From Euphorbia lathyris (lineage: Eukaryota; Streptophyta; Magnoliopsida; Malpighiales; Euphorbiaceae), in contig NC_088912.1 in assembly GCF_963576675.1 (NCBI RefSeq), positions 54,522,395 to 54,586,394 on the forward strand: a stretch of DNA of 64,000 nucleotides, read 5' to 3'. This document shows, piece by piece, positions 45,702-56,981 of this stretch. The notes beneath the pieces are model-generated. The model did not search any database. It was not told where the DNA came from and saw nothing but the letters and a program-made list of their open reading frames with translations. The position numbers and the translations under genes were made by a program. Each line of letters opens with the position of its first letter. Within the stretch, counting starts at the first letter, position 1.

Positions 45702-48700
45702 CTGCATTACACAAAAGACCCACAATCATATACCATCCAACAAAAAGTTAAATGTAGTTGGTAAAATCTCTCATTTCAGCCACTGTGTTGAACTTTGGTA
45801 CATGTTTTAATGTTTCCCAAAATTAACCATCGCCAAACAAATCCTCTAGCAATATGTCCTTTAACAACAGACTCAAGTACAAAGGCTCAAATATGCCAGA
45901 ATTAAAGCAACCCGTACCAAGTACAAAGGTCTAATGTGTCAAAGTTGAATTATATGAACCAAAATGTCAAATCATGTCAAAGTACATAGAATAATTTTAA
46001 CTTTTTTTGAGGGAGAACAAATCATAAAAGGGAGTTAATTTAAATGCATGTCATTATCTCAAGTACCATCCCTTCAAAGAGAATTGAGATACCACATTCA
46101 ATCATGCACAATTATTAAAGTTGGGATGGATCCCCCACACATGCACATGAAAAGTAACTTTTGGTCCCCAAGCCTAAAAAAAAAAGCCAAAGTTCCATGA
46201 AAATGCTTTCCAACTAACTTAGGGAGAGCAACTGATGTAATTAAAAAAATTCTCAAAGTTGGTCATGTTCATAAGAAAACACAAATGACCTGGGGATCAC
46301 AGGGCTGCCTAGATGTTCTTACACATTAAATGGCATTTTATGATTAGTTACACTACAAAATTTTCATCGGTTCCTTGACGCAAGTACCTAAGTGGTCATG
46401 GTAAAAACACAAGCAGCTGGGCTGTGTTCCCATTCTTGGCGTTTTATCAATTAACAGGGAACACATCCAGTTTTCCTTCAATTTTTTTCATAAGAACACT
46501 ACATTTCTTTTAACATATATAATATTGTGGACAAGATACTCATCGCATCTGTATCACCTGTATCCATACAATCCATTACCACTTTGGCAAATTTACTTTG
46601 CAACATTTTATACTTTTTGTAATAAAATGAACCCCTTGTGCTATTCTATGATTTTATGGCTGGCTGAACCTGGTATATGGCCTCCTGTATTGTTGGAATC
46701 AATTGTTTGCAGTGAACATTGTGCCAAATTGTTGTAGTTACAGAACACTGGATCCTGATTGTTCCTTTTATTTTTATCACCAAATTTTAAGGGGACTAAA
46801 AGAAGTCAAGGTTTAGCAGCTTGTGTATTTCATTGCTTTGATTTAATAATTGTGGGTAATGGTGAATGACAGTAGAAATTATAATGGATAGTATTTTGAT
46901 TTTGGGTTGAATTGTTGATTTTTGCTTAGTTCAGGGACCCATTGCTGATTTTGGCAGTACAGGGTTCTAATTGACTTTAGGATGCAAAAAAAAAAAAAAA
47001 TCAGCACCAAGGGTAGATAAATAACCCACTGAATAACTCCATAAAAGTTTGTTTATATAAATTTGTTTGAAAAAATTGATTTATCTTTTAACATTAAAAA
47101 AAAAGTGTATATATATCACAGTCATGATAACCGAGTCAGAAATCTCTAATCAGGTAGAACCTGATAGAATTTTCCAGTAACCCATTTTTTATAACTAACT
47201 ATTTCACAACATCCTCCTCTCTGCCTAGGCAACCCCAACTTCAATACTCAACAAATTATACAAAAGATGAAAAAGAAAATCCAAAACCATAAAAAAAATA
47301 AAAAGCAACTAAAAGAGTGTCAAAAAAAAAACATATGCAGCATTGAAGAAATTAGATGCAAGTAAAAGCATTATGTTTTGTTTTTGCAAGGATAGTAGAA
47401 GATTTGGAATCCAATAAAGAGCGGCCCGGTGCACGACGCGTCCCCGCTAAGCGAGGGTCCGGGGAAGGGTCCCACCACAAGGGTGTATTGCGGGCAAGCC
47501 TTCCCCTGCCAATTGTTTTGGACAAGAGGCCGCTCCTAAGACTCGAACCCGTGACCTCTCGGTCACACTTTCAATGATTTTCTTCATTAATGTTTTTTCT
47601 TTTTTTGCATATTTTTCTTAGACATAGTTTGAAGTACATTTGCTCAAATCCTTTTCTGTTCACAACTTCCAAATACTTAACAAGAAACTGCATCCCCCAG
47701 CTGTGCTTGAAGCACCATATATCTAATTGATTGAGTTTGTGTTGAGACACAAGTTAAATGTCCTTTTTGGCCTTTAATAATTGAATCACTTTCTGATGGT
47801 TAGATTGCTTCTAATCACTAATCAAGGTTCGAAAAGAATATGCATATATGATTTAGAGGTTTATTTGGAGTTGAGCCAAAATTTCAATAGTAAAACAAAT
47901 ACCATTACATGAATGCAAGAAACATACCTCCTTTACTCTCTGCTTCTTCTTTTCTCCCTGCAATAACAACTTTTCAATCTTAGCCAAGTTCTAGATAAAT
48001 GAATATTTAAATATTACTGAAATTATTCCTTGAAATAAAAAATGCATTTGTCAGCACTAGAGAACTCTTGAAGAAGTGAATACCAAATACTAACATGGGA
48101 TTCCTACCTCTGACTAGAAAAAATTACCCATTAAGTCTCTATAAACACCTGTGAAACTAGTAATCCAAGATTATTTTCCAACAAGTATCATGATCCATGC
48201 ACATAGTTTTTCACTTGTGATTTCCCTCCATTGCTACAGTATTTTGGATACTATTTGGTAGTTGAAAAAAAAACAAGTTCTCTGTTTTCTTCTTTACTTA
48301 TCAGCCCTAGGTCATAAAGAACAAGTTCTCTGGGCACTATTGATGATAACTGCTTTCAACTCAGTTTTATGAAGTGGAAGTGGTATGAAATCCATAAACT
48401 CACATTAAAGAATTTAGGCTTAATACATCAGTTGCCCCTTGAACTTGTCCAAAAAGCTTGATTGGCCCCTGAACTTACATGGTATCTCATTAGCCCCCTA
48501 AAAAGTTTAAAGTGTCATGATTAAGTCCTTTTAGATCTATAAAAACGCCAAAACATAAAGTTAATTTGATTTAAAGACTTAGATTCACGAATTGGGCCTT
48601 TATTTTTTAAGTTTTGAAGATTTTTACAGATTTAGACAAATTGAAATGTATATCACTTTAAACAAGTTCAGGGGGCCAAATAGATCACTGTGAGCAAGTT

Positions 48701-51700
48701 AAGGGGCCAATAGGTCACTTTAAACAAATCCAGGCAGCCAATAGGTTATTTTAAGCAAGTTGAGGGAGCTAACGAGATACTTTGTAAGTTTAGAGGGTCA
48801 ATCAAGCTTTTGGGACAAGTTCATGGGACTCTTGATGTATTAAGCCAAGAAAAAAAGAAGTTTCAGACGGCATGAGGGCGGCCCGGTGCACTACGCGTCC
48901 CCGCTGAGCGAGGGTCCGGGGAGGGGTCCCACCACAAGGGTGTACTGGGGGCAAGCCTTTCCTTGCCAATTTATTTGGCAAGAGGCCGCTCCTAAGACTC
49001 GAACCCGTGACCTCTGGTCACACGACAACAACGTTTTACCGTTGCGCCAAGGCTCGCCCTCTAGTTTCAGACGGCATGTTAACAAAAAAAAAGTTTAGGT
49101 TTCACAATATTGGATGACATGCAATACTTTACCCATGTTGTAATAGCACATTTAAGTATGATTTTTTTCCATGCTATGCTTGTCATTTTTTTAAAAACAG
49201 ATGAACAAAAAAAGTTCGCCAAATCTTACGCAAAACACAAAATCCCAATCCCCTAACCATCCTCAAGCCCCCTACTGTCTGTAACTTATCCCAACTATCC
49301 AAATATATCATCTCCCTCCACCCTATTTATCTCTCCCTTAGCTCAATGAAATCATGTTTAAATTCTCAAGAAAGCTGGATTAACGATCAAGATGACATAT
49401 AGGTCTTATTTGACACTTCATCAGGTAGTTTTTATTCCTTCAAAGGTAAATGAAAGTCTTAGAAAGTATATTTCTCCATCCTGAAGTGGTATAGTGGTTG
49501 AAAAAATGCTTTAGGATATATTTCTGAGACTGGTCTAGGATAACATTAATAATTCTAGCTGTTCTTGCAAATTCAACTATTTAGAGGACTAGGACTAGGA
49601 CTAGGATTGGATTAAACAGCCAATGTTCTCAAGATATAAAATCATTTTGACACTAAAAAGCTTTTTTTATTACTGATCAATTTTTTAGTCAATATACAAT
49701 TGAACTTTGAGACAAAATTATAATTTATAAACCTGCATATGACACATATGTTTGAGTTGGGCCTCAGGTATGGAGCCCAAACATACTATCTTATCAAAAA
49801 TGCTACACCAGCTAAAAAAACTGCCTAAAGTTATCTTTTTAAACACAGAACAGCATGGAGAACTGGTGTTTAGATTGAAACTTTAAGTATAAAAGAACTT
49901 ATTTATTAATCATAGAGGGAAACATGCAAGGAGAAACAGAAATTGGACACCTGGAATCTGCAAATTAGGTGTCAAAATCCACCATAAACCTAGCCAGATA
50001 GCCACCTCAGTGTAAATACAATAATACATAATAAGGTCCCTAACTTTTGCTACCGTCATCAGATTAATCCCTACTGTTAAAAATTCTGATAGTCAAACCA
50101 AATTATAGTCAAAATACATAAAATAAAAATTTAATACCAAAACTACCCTTTTAACCCAATATAACATACACGTTTTCCCTTAAACAGAATTGCCGCCGAA
50201 TTTAACTGGTGAAATCATTTACTAATTTCGTAAGTTTGGGTATACTGAGGAAATGAGAAGAGAAGTGGCTTTTGCAATTGGTGTTCCATTAATATGTGCC
50301 TCGTACATTAATATGGAAATATGGAAGAAGTCGATATTGAAGGCGTAGCACTTTTCTTACTAACAAATTTCTAAGCAAACTTATGATTCAACTAAGGGTA
50401 ACAATGACTGATTGCAAGGAGCAATCTACAATTATATTGCATTGGATTCTTTATCCCTATCCCTCTCTTTTTCTTATAATTTTTGGACAAGACTTATTTT
50501 TGAACCAAAATTGTTCTTCCGGCCTACGCAGGAAGGGGGAGCAGCGGCGGTGGTGAGAGTCAGAATCCGGGCGACCTGAAGAGCAATTCAGGCAACAAAA
50601 AAGACAAGAAACATGAACCCGCTGCTCCCCCTTCCTGCGTTGGCCGGAAGCAGTACAAACAAAAGGGTCCTGGGGCCGTCGCCCGCCTCCCCACTGTCAG
50701 TCCCCCAACTTTCCGACTCCTGAAACTTGAGCGCGTCAAGGACTATCTTCCTATGGAGGAGGAATTATTTGCTAATCAAGAAATGCTTAAGCCGCTAGAG
50801 GAGAAGAACTAGGAAGATAGATCCAAGGTTGATGATTTCAGTCTTAATCTGACTATCTGAGAGGCTTGCCAATGAGCATCGTAAACAGTTGAAAAGTAGT
50901 TTTGGTATTAAGGGTATGTTAAATTGGATTAAAAGGGTAGTTTTGGTATTAAATTTTTATCATATGTATTTTGATTATTATTTTATTTGACTAACAGAAC
51001 TTTTAACGCTAGGGACTAAACAGTTGAAGGTAGCAAAAGTTAGGGACCTTATAAGGTATTATTGTAAATACGGGGACTAAACCATGTGTTAGGTAAAAAT
51101 ATAGGGACTAATAAATTACTTACCCCTATGTTTATAATGACTAAAGGTGAAAAAAGTTAAAAGATCAATTGTTTTGTTGTGACAAATTAAACTTAACGTC
51201 TCTATTATGTTATAAACCAGAAATTTAACTGAGTGTGGATAGAATTAACCCTCAAGTTTCTTAGCTCTCATATCCAAATTTAACTGCTACAACATAAACC
51301 CACTATTTACACTACCATTGACTAGTGCGAGCAACAAACAAAATTTAAAGGTTGCTTCTTTGCATGAAGATTATAAAAATATAAAGACGGAATCGACTTA
51401 GATAAAAGAGGGTTGCTTCTTTGCATGAAGACTGTAAAAATACAAAGACGAATTGACTTAGATAAAAGAGAGGACCAATCCCATGGATGAAATATGGATT
51501 AGTTACTTAACGACTTCTATAAAGCAACTCTCTCTTCTAGGTAACAAGTGAAGTATCATGCATACCCAAAATTGCCTAATCAGACTCTCAATATGTTGGT
51601 AGCAAGGTTAGCCAAGATCTCAATTTTTCTCCTAGGTAAACAGATAATATCTTGAACCGCAGGACGAAGTCTATGACATCACCAATAAAACCAAGTTAGA

Positions 51701-54700
51701 AGTACCATAGAAAATTGTAAGAATCTATAACATTGTGAGATTGCTTCACCTCATTGATCATGCACCACTTGGTATCACATAGGAGATGATGATAGAAACA
51801 AATTAGCTAAGATATGATATGATCATATGACGTACATCTATATATAATATAAAACAGTAACGATGGAGCTGAGGTGTCACTTCCTCCTTTTTTACTGATA
51901 AAAAATATAATAAAAAATATAATATATTAACTTTAGTTATATTATATTTATTTATAAAAAGATTATTTTATTCGTACTATATCTAAGAGTTCTACAGAAT
52001 TTAAATTAATCCCTAAAATCTCTCTAATTCTATGCATATCTATATCTAAAAGTTCTACGGAATCTAAATTAATCACTGAAATCTCTCTAATTCTCTGCAT
52101 ATCTATATATAATATAAAACAGTAACGATGGAGCTGAGGTGTCACTTCATTATTTTTTACTGATAAAAAATATAATATAATATATAATATATTAATTTTA
52201 ATTATATTATTACATTTATCTATAAAAAGATTATTTAAATTAAATGTGAAAATAAAATAATAATATTTAATTTATATAGCACCTTTATATCATTTATTGT
52301 AATTATTAAATTATATTTTTGTTAATATTTATATATTAAGATGAATCCGTGCATCGCACGGGTCAAAAACTAGTTAGCCATATATAGTGATAGTGTGGTG
52401 TTGAGTTTGATGTGAGAAAAACTAGGGCAGTACAGTAATACTTAAAATACATTAAAGTATAAGTGGTATGATCTAAAATATTTAGATCATGATAAGAACA
52501 AGTGTAAACTTTAAAATGTCAATGGTCACTATATGAAACAGTTTATTTATTTATTGTGGATACAAAGTCAAGCTATGGGCACATGCAGCACATCCATTAA
52601 CATGGTCTAAATCTGTTCTAGGGACAGAAGTACCAAAGAACTATTGAGAAAACTCACATATAGAGTGGGACATGCAGCCCAAGCAGCAGCTAGTATGGAG
52701 AAATACTTGAAACTTTTTGTTCATAGAATCATCGTATTTCAGCAATTATCCCAAAAATAAAATTGGAATAAGAACAAAAATAGCCAATTTTTGCAAGCCA
52801 TAAATTCATCACCACAAACGGCATCCAACAACATAAATCCCAAAATTAAGAAAAAGAAGAAAAGAAAATACCTCTTCCATTGCCAACTTTGCATTCTCTT
52901 CCTCAAGTTGTGTCACCAAAGATTCAAGCTCAATTGTGTATGCCTGAGTATCAAGAGTCAAATAATTGTAGTCATAAGAATATACATATAACTTTGCAAT
53001 CTCAAATCAGCATTTTTCTGAGTCTCGTATGCTTGCAACATACGGAAAATCTAAGTACATTTGAGTTAAGTGTATCAATAGGATAAAGCTAAAATAACCT
53101 TCCAAAGAAGCATACTTTTAGCTGTGACAAACTGCTATTTAGGCACTTTGGAGTTTGGACATTTTAAGACAAATTATTCTACAGCAGTACCAAAAAAAAA
53201 CAAAACATTCTTTTTAAGTAATTTATTTAATTTCCAATTAGCTTACCAACAAAAAAAGTTCAGGTATTCTAGTCATCTTCAAGGTACAAGAAATGACAGA
53301 AGTCTTGAGGAAACATTAGAAGAATGAAACAAAAACAATTATATATTGTGTGAACTTTCATTCCCACCAAAAACCATATCAGAATCAACTTAGACTTATA
53401 ACAGGAAGTAGCATATTAACTCCACCAAGATGAGAGTGTAATCTTTGGCTTTCCTCCATGAAAAATGGAAATTATTTTTAAACAGATGGACCTCTCCAAG
53501 AGACTTAGCAACTAGGTCATGAAATCAATTACATTTAGGATTAAGTCACCATTCTCCTTCATTTAAGACTAATATGCAGTCAAAAAGAACTTTGCACATT
53601 AGTCCACTGAGAACTTTTTCTTGCCTACATAAAAGAAAACAAAGGTTCAAAGTTGAATCACTGCTATAGTTGTTCGTGAGGGGAAATTTTTTATATAGAA
53701 TATAAAGAAATGTGGCATAAAAGATAAAGGAAGTTCATGGAACGAGAGGTGAAGTACTCTTTTTTCCTAAATCTATACTTTCTATGCAAAAAATTCTCTC
53801 TTTTCTTAATCTTTTATGGCTTAATTAGGATTATTTGCATTAATACTAAACATCTCTCCTACCATAAATAAGGGCAAATGTGAGAAAACATTGATAAAAG
53901 TGCATTGGTAGTACAAAACGACATAAAAATGAACAAATTGAAAAGCCTAAAACGGCATATAATAAAGAAACGGAGGGAGTAATAAACAACGTAATAAATG
54001 TAAGATTGCTTAGGTTGTTATGACAGCTAGTAAGGCTGCTATGTTTGCTTAATTGTAGGAGTAACATAGGGAGAACCTTGTACATATATGTCTATTCGTC
54101 TTATGTTAATGATATTCATGCAGTCTTTCAGATTACATGGTATCCCATGTATTTCTTTCTATTTACATAGTATTTTACATGGTATCAAAGCCTTCCCTAG
54201 TGAGCAAGCAGTTGGTTTCTGTTTTGGATTCTGGGTTGAATTTACCAGAAGTTTATCCCTGTCTGTAGAAGTTGCCCTTGTGAGCAGAAACTTTCTGGGT
54301 TTGAGATTTTAGGGTTGTTTCTTTTGGCTTCAGTGTCTGTCCTTGTCAGCAAACCTTTTGGACCTAGGGTTCCAAGTTTCCGTTCATCTCACTGCTTATC
54401 CCAGATGGACACCAGTGCTCCAATTGGCATCTGCTCAAAATTCGGTGACCCTCTGACCAGCGCGTGTATCACACACACCACCACAATTTCTACTGCCTCT
54501 GCCAGGCACCTGCACGTGATGCCGCCGTTACGCCACCGTCAGTCACTCTGTCATCGTTGTGTCATTTTCGACCTCTATCTAGTCAGTTTCTGATTTCTGC
54601 AATTTGTTCCGTGTGTGGAATTTAGTGGTTGTTGTGGGTGCTCTGCTAGAAAAGTTGCCTTGTTTTTCGACCACAAATTTGTTTTTCTCTGGCTGCTATA

Positions 54701-56678
54701 TTACTTTGACCTCTGAATCAGTTGGTTGTGATTTAGTTTGGGAAGTGTGGTAGAATTTTGGTTTTTTTCTTAACCGAAAGAACTCTTGTAATTTTTGTGT
54801 TCGTTGTGGTATTTTTCCGGTTGGTTTTCCGGTGAATCCATTGTGTTGACGTTGGTGGCAGCTTCTTGCGCATTGCTTCATCTGGGTTCTGTTTCTCCAT
54901 TTCCAGTGAGGCTTGTTGTTTCGTCGTCGTCTCTCCATCCCTTATTTGTCTGGGTTGCGTTTCTCAGATTACATTCTATATCCTAAAGAACCTTGAATTT
55001 GTCTGAGTAATATTGTTCTTTAGACTATGGATGCTATGCTTTGAGTTTATGTTGGCGCTACTCACTATTGGCGAAACAGTCAACCATTACTGGAGAGGAA
55101 CTTCCATGAAGACGTGCAAGTTGTTGCCTATATTTATAGCAAGCTGGGCATGATTAATATTTGTGCTCCAGCTTGAGGGGTGCGTAATAAATGTAAGCAT
55201 GCTTAGACTGTTAAGTCCGCTATAACAGCTAGATGGCTGCTGTGTTTGCTTAATTGTAGGAGTAACTTGGGGATAACCTCGTATATATGCGTATTCATCT
55301 TAAGTTAATGATATTCATGTAGTAGTCTTTCAGATTACATGGTATACCATGTATTTCTTTCTATTTACATGGTATTTTACAAACAATAAATGGATTGCTC
55401 CCTCCATGGTCGGGAAAAGTAAATTTTATCTATGTTTTTCTCAATATAAAAATACCATACATTTGTTTATTATTTAAAATACAATTTGAATAATAGTAAT
55501 TGATATTGCTAGATAACAATATACCTCAAACATAGATATATTAGACTTTAGAGGACTAAAAAATCAATTATAAAAAAAAAATGAATAATAATTTGGAACA
55601 ATTGAAGAAGGGAAGTAAAACTATATTTGTGGGAAAAGAATACTACTTTTTACTTAAAACCTGATGTTTTTTTAGTTAAATCCTCATGTGAATGTAAATT
55701 TAATTTATATATCTAATGTGGCTCAGTAGGACAACACTGTTCATGTAAAGGGTGAAGTCCACCTAAAAAAGAGGTGCTTACTCTGATTCCACTATTCTTT
55801 GTTTTAGTTTGTGTCTATCATTATAATCAGTTATTCCGAAGAACGGTTACCTTGTTAGAAGTAATCATAGATTTTCCAAATAAACAAACAGGAACAACAC
55901 AGTGAAAGGTTGAATAGAAAACAATAAATATAGTATTAAATAAAAGATTGGGGAGGGAGAGAAATTGTTAGAATATGTAGTGGTAAATTTTTAATGAATT
56001 AATAGGGGTTTGGGCAGAATAAGCGAAAGTAACCTGTTTACGTTCCCTGGACCTGGCAGCAGATTCGCGGTTTTTGATCATCCTCCTCTGCTTTTGCTGG
56101 GTGGCTTTATCCATTGGAGGTTCCTCGACAGCCCTTCTCTTTTGCCTCCCTTTCCCAGCTTCGGGCATGACATTCCCATTTGCAACCCCTTGAAAATGGG
56201 CGTTGTCATAATTAGTGTTAGTGTTTTCAGTGTTAATTTTATTATCCACAGCAGCATAAGGAAGTACGGAAGGGGCGAGGTGAAGCGGAAGTCTAACATC
56301 CTCCTCCCTAACAGCACCAGCCTTAGTGAGAAAATCCTCCAACGTCATCCCTTCAATTCCCTCCCGCCTCTGGTCGAGGGAGGCACCGGCAACGATCTCC
56401 TTCCAGACGTCATCAGCAGACTTAGCAGAGGTTTCCTTGGGAAAAGAGAAGCTCCCCTGGCGTGAAATGGAGGCGGAAGCAGGGAAGTCGGGGTGGGGAT
56501 CAGTGGGAGTAGGGTAGGAGTAAATGTTCTTCAAGAAATCATCCATGGTGATGGAAGAGAATTGGTCTTGGGAAAGGAAATGATTTTGATTTAGAAGATC
56601 GGCGGAACATAGAGAAGATTGACGTGGCAGATCGGGATTGGAGGTTGACGTGGTCGGCATCAGCTTTGAAGACGCCAT
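45621..56678 (-). CDS. Group-A bZIP transcription factor (ABI5/AREB/GBF4-like), four exons
   Basis: Coding exons on the minus strand: 56034-56678, 52872-52943, 47928-47957 and 45621-45701, joined in phase 0 at every junction with GT/AG borders; the product is 275 residues. The start MASSKLMP at 56678 matches the usual N-terminus of GBF4-like proteins. Conserved blocks: [14 protein letters not shown] (about 42-55), SRQGSFSF with [12 protein letters not shown] (about 72-97), [13 protein letters not shown] (about 110-122), basic region [16 protein letters not shown] (about 200-215), a short leucine zipper ([20 protein letters not shown]) and the C-terminal [13 protein letters not shown] and RQGS fit the R-x-x-S pattern phosphorylated by SnRK2 kinases in this family. 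Group-A bZIPs bind ACGT-core abscisic-acid response elements in the nucleus. The three introns are full of transposons. No in-frame defect is seen. Confidence 0.9.
47419..47568 (-). mobile_element. Au-type SINE, 5'-truncated, in bZIP intron 3
   Basis: Minus strand matches the Au SINE family: GGTTCGAGTCTTAGGAGCGG (B box plus the next bases), then CCCTTGTGGTGGGACCC and GGGGACGCG. The promoter-proximal A box part is missing, with the sequence breaking off after GTGTGACC. About 80-90 percent similar by eye to the full copy at 48875-49062. Confidence 0.85.
47928..47957 (-). CDS. bZIP exon 3 (30-bp mini-exon)
   Basis: [10 protein letters not shown], ten codons, between TTATTGCAG and GTATGT on the minus strand. 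It joins the zipper (LAMEE) to the LMKNLIPV block, where related proteins have a short charged K/E/R segment. The mini-exon is supported by its splice sites, phase and fit to the family, not by transcript data. Confidence 0.75.
48417..48846. mobile_element. TIR element in bZIP intron 2, possibly Mutator-like
   Basis: 430 bp. Left end GGCTTAATACATCAGTTGCC, right end the complement of GGCTTAATACATCAAGAGTC. Similarity continues through AAAAGCTTGATTGxCCC to about 85 bp per arm. Flanks AAGAATTTA and AAGAAAAAA match at six of nine positions, so the TSD is uncertain. No coding capacity. Confidence 0.6.
48875..49062 (-). mobile_element. Full-length Au-type SINE in bZIP intron 2
   Basis: 188 bp with exact 16-bp target duplication AGTTTCAGACGGCATG (48859-48874 and 49063-49078). 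On the minus strand it begins GGCGAGCCTTGGCGCAACGG (A box) followed by GGTCACGGGTTCGAGTC (B box), the standard start of the Au SINE family. It is in the same sense as the bZIP gene. The exact duplication suggests a fairly recent insertion. Confidence 0.93.
50519..50647. repeat. Inverted duplication of part of the RPT2 fragment
   Basis: CGCAGGAAGGGGGAGCAGCGG (about 50527-50547) is the complement of CCGCTGCTCCCCCTTCCTGCG (about 50619-50639). The match extends outward to about 30 bp per arm with one mismatch. The right arm is the coding sequence for [11 protein letters not shown], so the left arm looks like an inverted copy of it. Confidence 0.85.
50540..50905 (+). pseudogene. N-terminal fragment of 26S proteasome subunit RPT2 (subunit 4)
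   Basis: The plus-strand frame reads [57 protein letters not shown] and EDRSKVDD, which matches the conserved N-terminus of the AAA-ATPase RPT2. In-frame TAG stands at about 50811 (after LKPLEEKN), and a frame change follows, with PMSIV in another frame as in RPT2. The AAA+ ATPase domain is absent; coverage is about the first 120 of some 440 residues. No intron interrupts it. In the antisense direction it lies within a bZIP intron. Confidence 0.85.
51837..52373 (+). mobile_element. Non-autonomous Helitron in bZIP intron 2
   Basis: Starts TCTATATATAATATAAAACA after an A, ends with a hairpin CCGTGCATCGCACGG then GTCAAAAACTAG before a T; insertion between A and T with 5' TC and 3' CTAG is the Helitron signature. 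A second 5' end with the same first bases lies at 52102, and a tandem of about 64 bp (AGTTCTACRGAATYTAAATT units) lies at 51977-52101. No Rep-helicase coding. Confidence 0.82.
52872..52943 (-). CDS. bZIP exon 2 (leucine zipper)
   Basis: [20 protein letters not shown] then AMEE, 24 codons in phase 0, between ACTCAG and GTATTT on the minus strand. Hydrophobic heptad positions (L, V, L, N, L) continue the basic region of exon 1. The exon border after RERKQ is the conserved one of ABF/GBF4 genes. Confidence 0.9.
53000..53984. other. Part of bZIP intron 1 without recognised feature
   Basis: AT-rich intron sequence. No TE end, ORF or RNA gene recognised. It ends at the target duplication of the small copia element. 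Confidence 0.5.
53990..54179 (+). repeat. 5' LTR of the miniature copia element
   Basis: 190 bp, partner 55183-55381 (199 bp). The partner carries extra bases such as TTAAGTCCGCTATAACAGC and TAGTAG. Divergence is clearly higher than in the copia element at 27289. Confidence 0.87.
55183..55381 (+). repeat. 3' LTR of the miniature copia element
   Basis: 199 bp, preceded by CTTGAGGGGTG and followed by TSD AACAA. Confidence 0.87.
55387..56033. other. Donor-proximal part of bZIP intron 1
   Basis: AT-rich; no other feature seen. The splice donor of exon 1 (CAG then GTTACT on the minus strand) lies at 56033. Confidence 0.6.
56034..56678 (-). CDS. bZIP exon 1 (N-terminus to basic region)
   Basis: 215 codons from ATG 56678 to the CAG codon before GT at 56033. 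Contains the activation/phosphorylation blocks and the whole basic region [13 protein letters not shown], which contacts DNA. Reading past 56034 gives [14 protein letters not shown] and a stop, which is intron. Upstream in-frame TTG at 56714 is not the start; MASSKLM fits relatives. Confidence 0.93.
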
Positions 56679-56778
56679 AGCCGAAGAGAGAAGAGAGAAA
56701 TTGGTAACAAACAAAGCGGAATTGTAGGTCGGGGTTGGGGAAGAAGAAAGTATTAAATGAGGATAAGATTGAGAAGAA

Positions 56779-56790
56779 ATGAATTTATAT
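56779..56790 (-). promoter_or_regulatory. Candidate TATA box of the bZIP gene
   Basis: On the minus strand ATATAAATTC lies about 105-110 bp upstream of the ATG, with a purine/pyrimidine-rich leader between. A T run of about 21 lies further upstream at about 56826-56840 (plus strand). No ACGT-core element was found near it by eye. Confidence 0.45.
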
Positions 56791-56981
56791 TAGTATACAA
56801 ATAGAAACCCAAACCCATGGTTCTTTTTTTTTTTTTTTTTCCCAGAAACGGCGCTTTTACTTTGGTTCCTTGCTTAGTTGATTCAACTGCCCACATAACT
56901 TCAGTCCTGGTATCTACAATTTTACAACCACTTTGATTATTCCTAATCCTTTCTCACTATTACATGATTTAAGACTTTGTA

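Larger units (their letters stand above)
50011..51070. mobile_element. Inverted-repeat element carrying a proteasome-gene fragment, in bZIP intron 2
   Basis: Left arm about 50011-50171 and right arm about 50914-51070 are imperfect inverted copies, both containing ATAAGGTCCCTAACTTTTGC (or its complement), then ATTTAATACCAAAACTACCC. Between them lie about 740 bp that include an RPT2 gene fragment (50540-50905). The right arm side extends further out than the left, so the element end or target duplication could not be fixed. The structure resembles a Pack-MULE or other TIR element that captured an exon. Confidence 0.65.
53990..55381 (+). mobile_element. Miniature copia-type LTR element in bZIP intron 1
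   Basis: 1,392 bp with LTRs 53990-54179 and 55183-55381 (both contain TAATAAATGTAAG, GCTTAATTGTAGGAGTAAC and end TATTTTACA). TSD AACAA at 53985-53989 and 55382-55386. Primer site TGGTATCAAAGCC (54180-54192), initiator-Met type with one mismatch. The internal part is about 1 kb; only its end AGCTGGGCATGATTAATATTTG recalls the copia pol C-terminus ([11 protein letters not shown]). The polypurine tract CTTGAGGGG precedes the 3' LTR. It is a deletion derivative that cannot encode its own proteins. Orientation is opposite to the bZIP gene. Confidence 0.87.

Noticed and set aside
45598..45810. 70-residue plus-strand ORF
   Set aside because: Antisense shadow of bZIP exon 4 and its acceptor.
47356..47577. 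73-residue plus-strand ORF, and a similar one at 48886-49098
   Set aside because: Both are read through Au-SINE sequence on the wrong strand.
52791..53086. Plus-strand ORFs of 66 and 68 residues
   Set aside because: Antisense shadow of bZIP exon 2 and intron sequence.
54315..54986. ORFs of 92 and 63 residues in the miniature copia element
   Set aside because: They match no copia domain in order and are probably chance frames in gag-like or leader remnants.
55968..56033. bZIP coding sequence continuing past the basic region (VTFAYSAQ...)
   Set aside because: It follows a GT donor at the conserved intron position, and the true zipper is in exon 2 at 52872-52943.
56679..56714. N-terminal extension of the bZIP protein from a TTG at 56714
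   Set aside because: TTG is not a normal plant start, and MASSKLM at 56678 fits related proteins.
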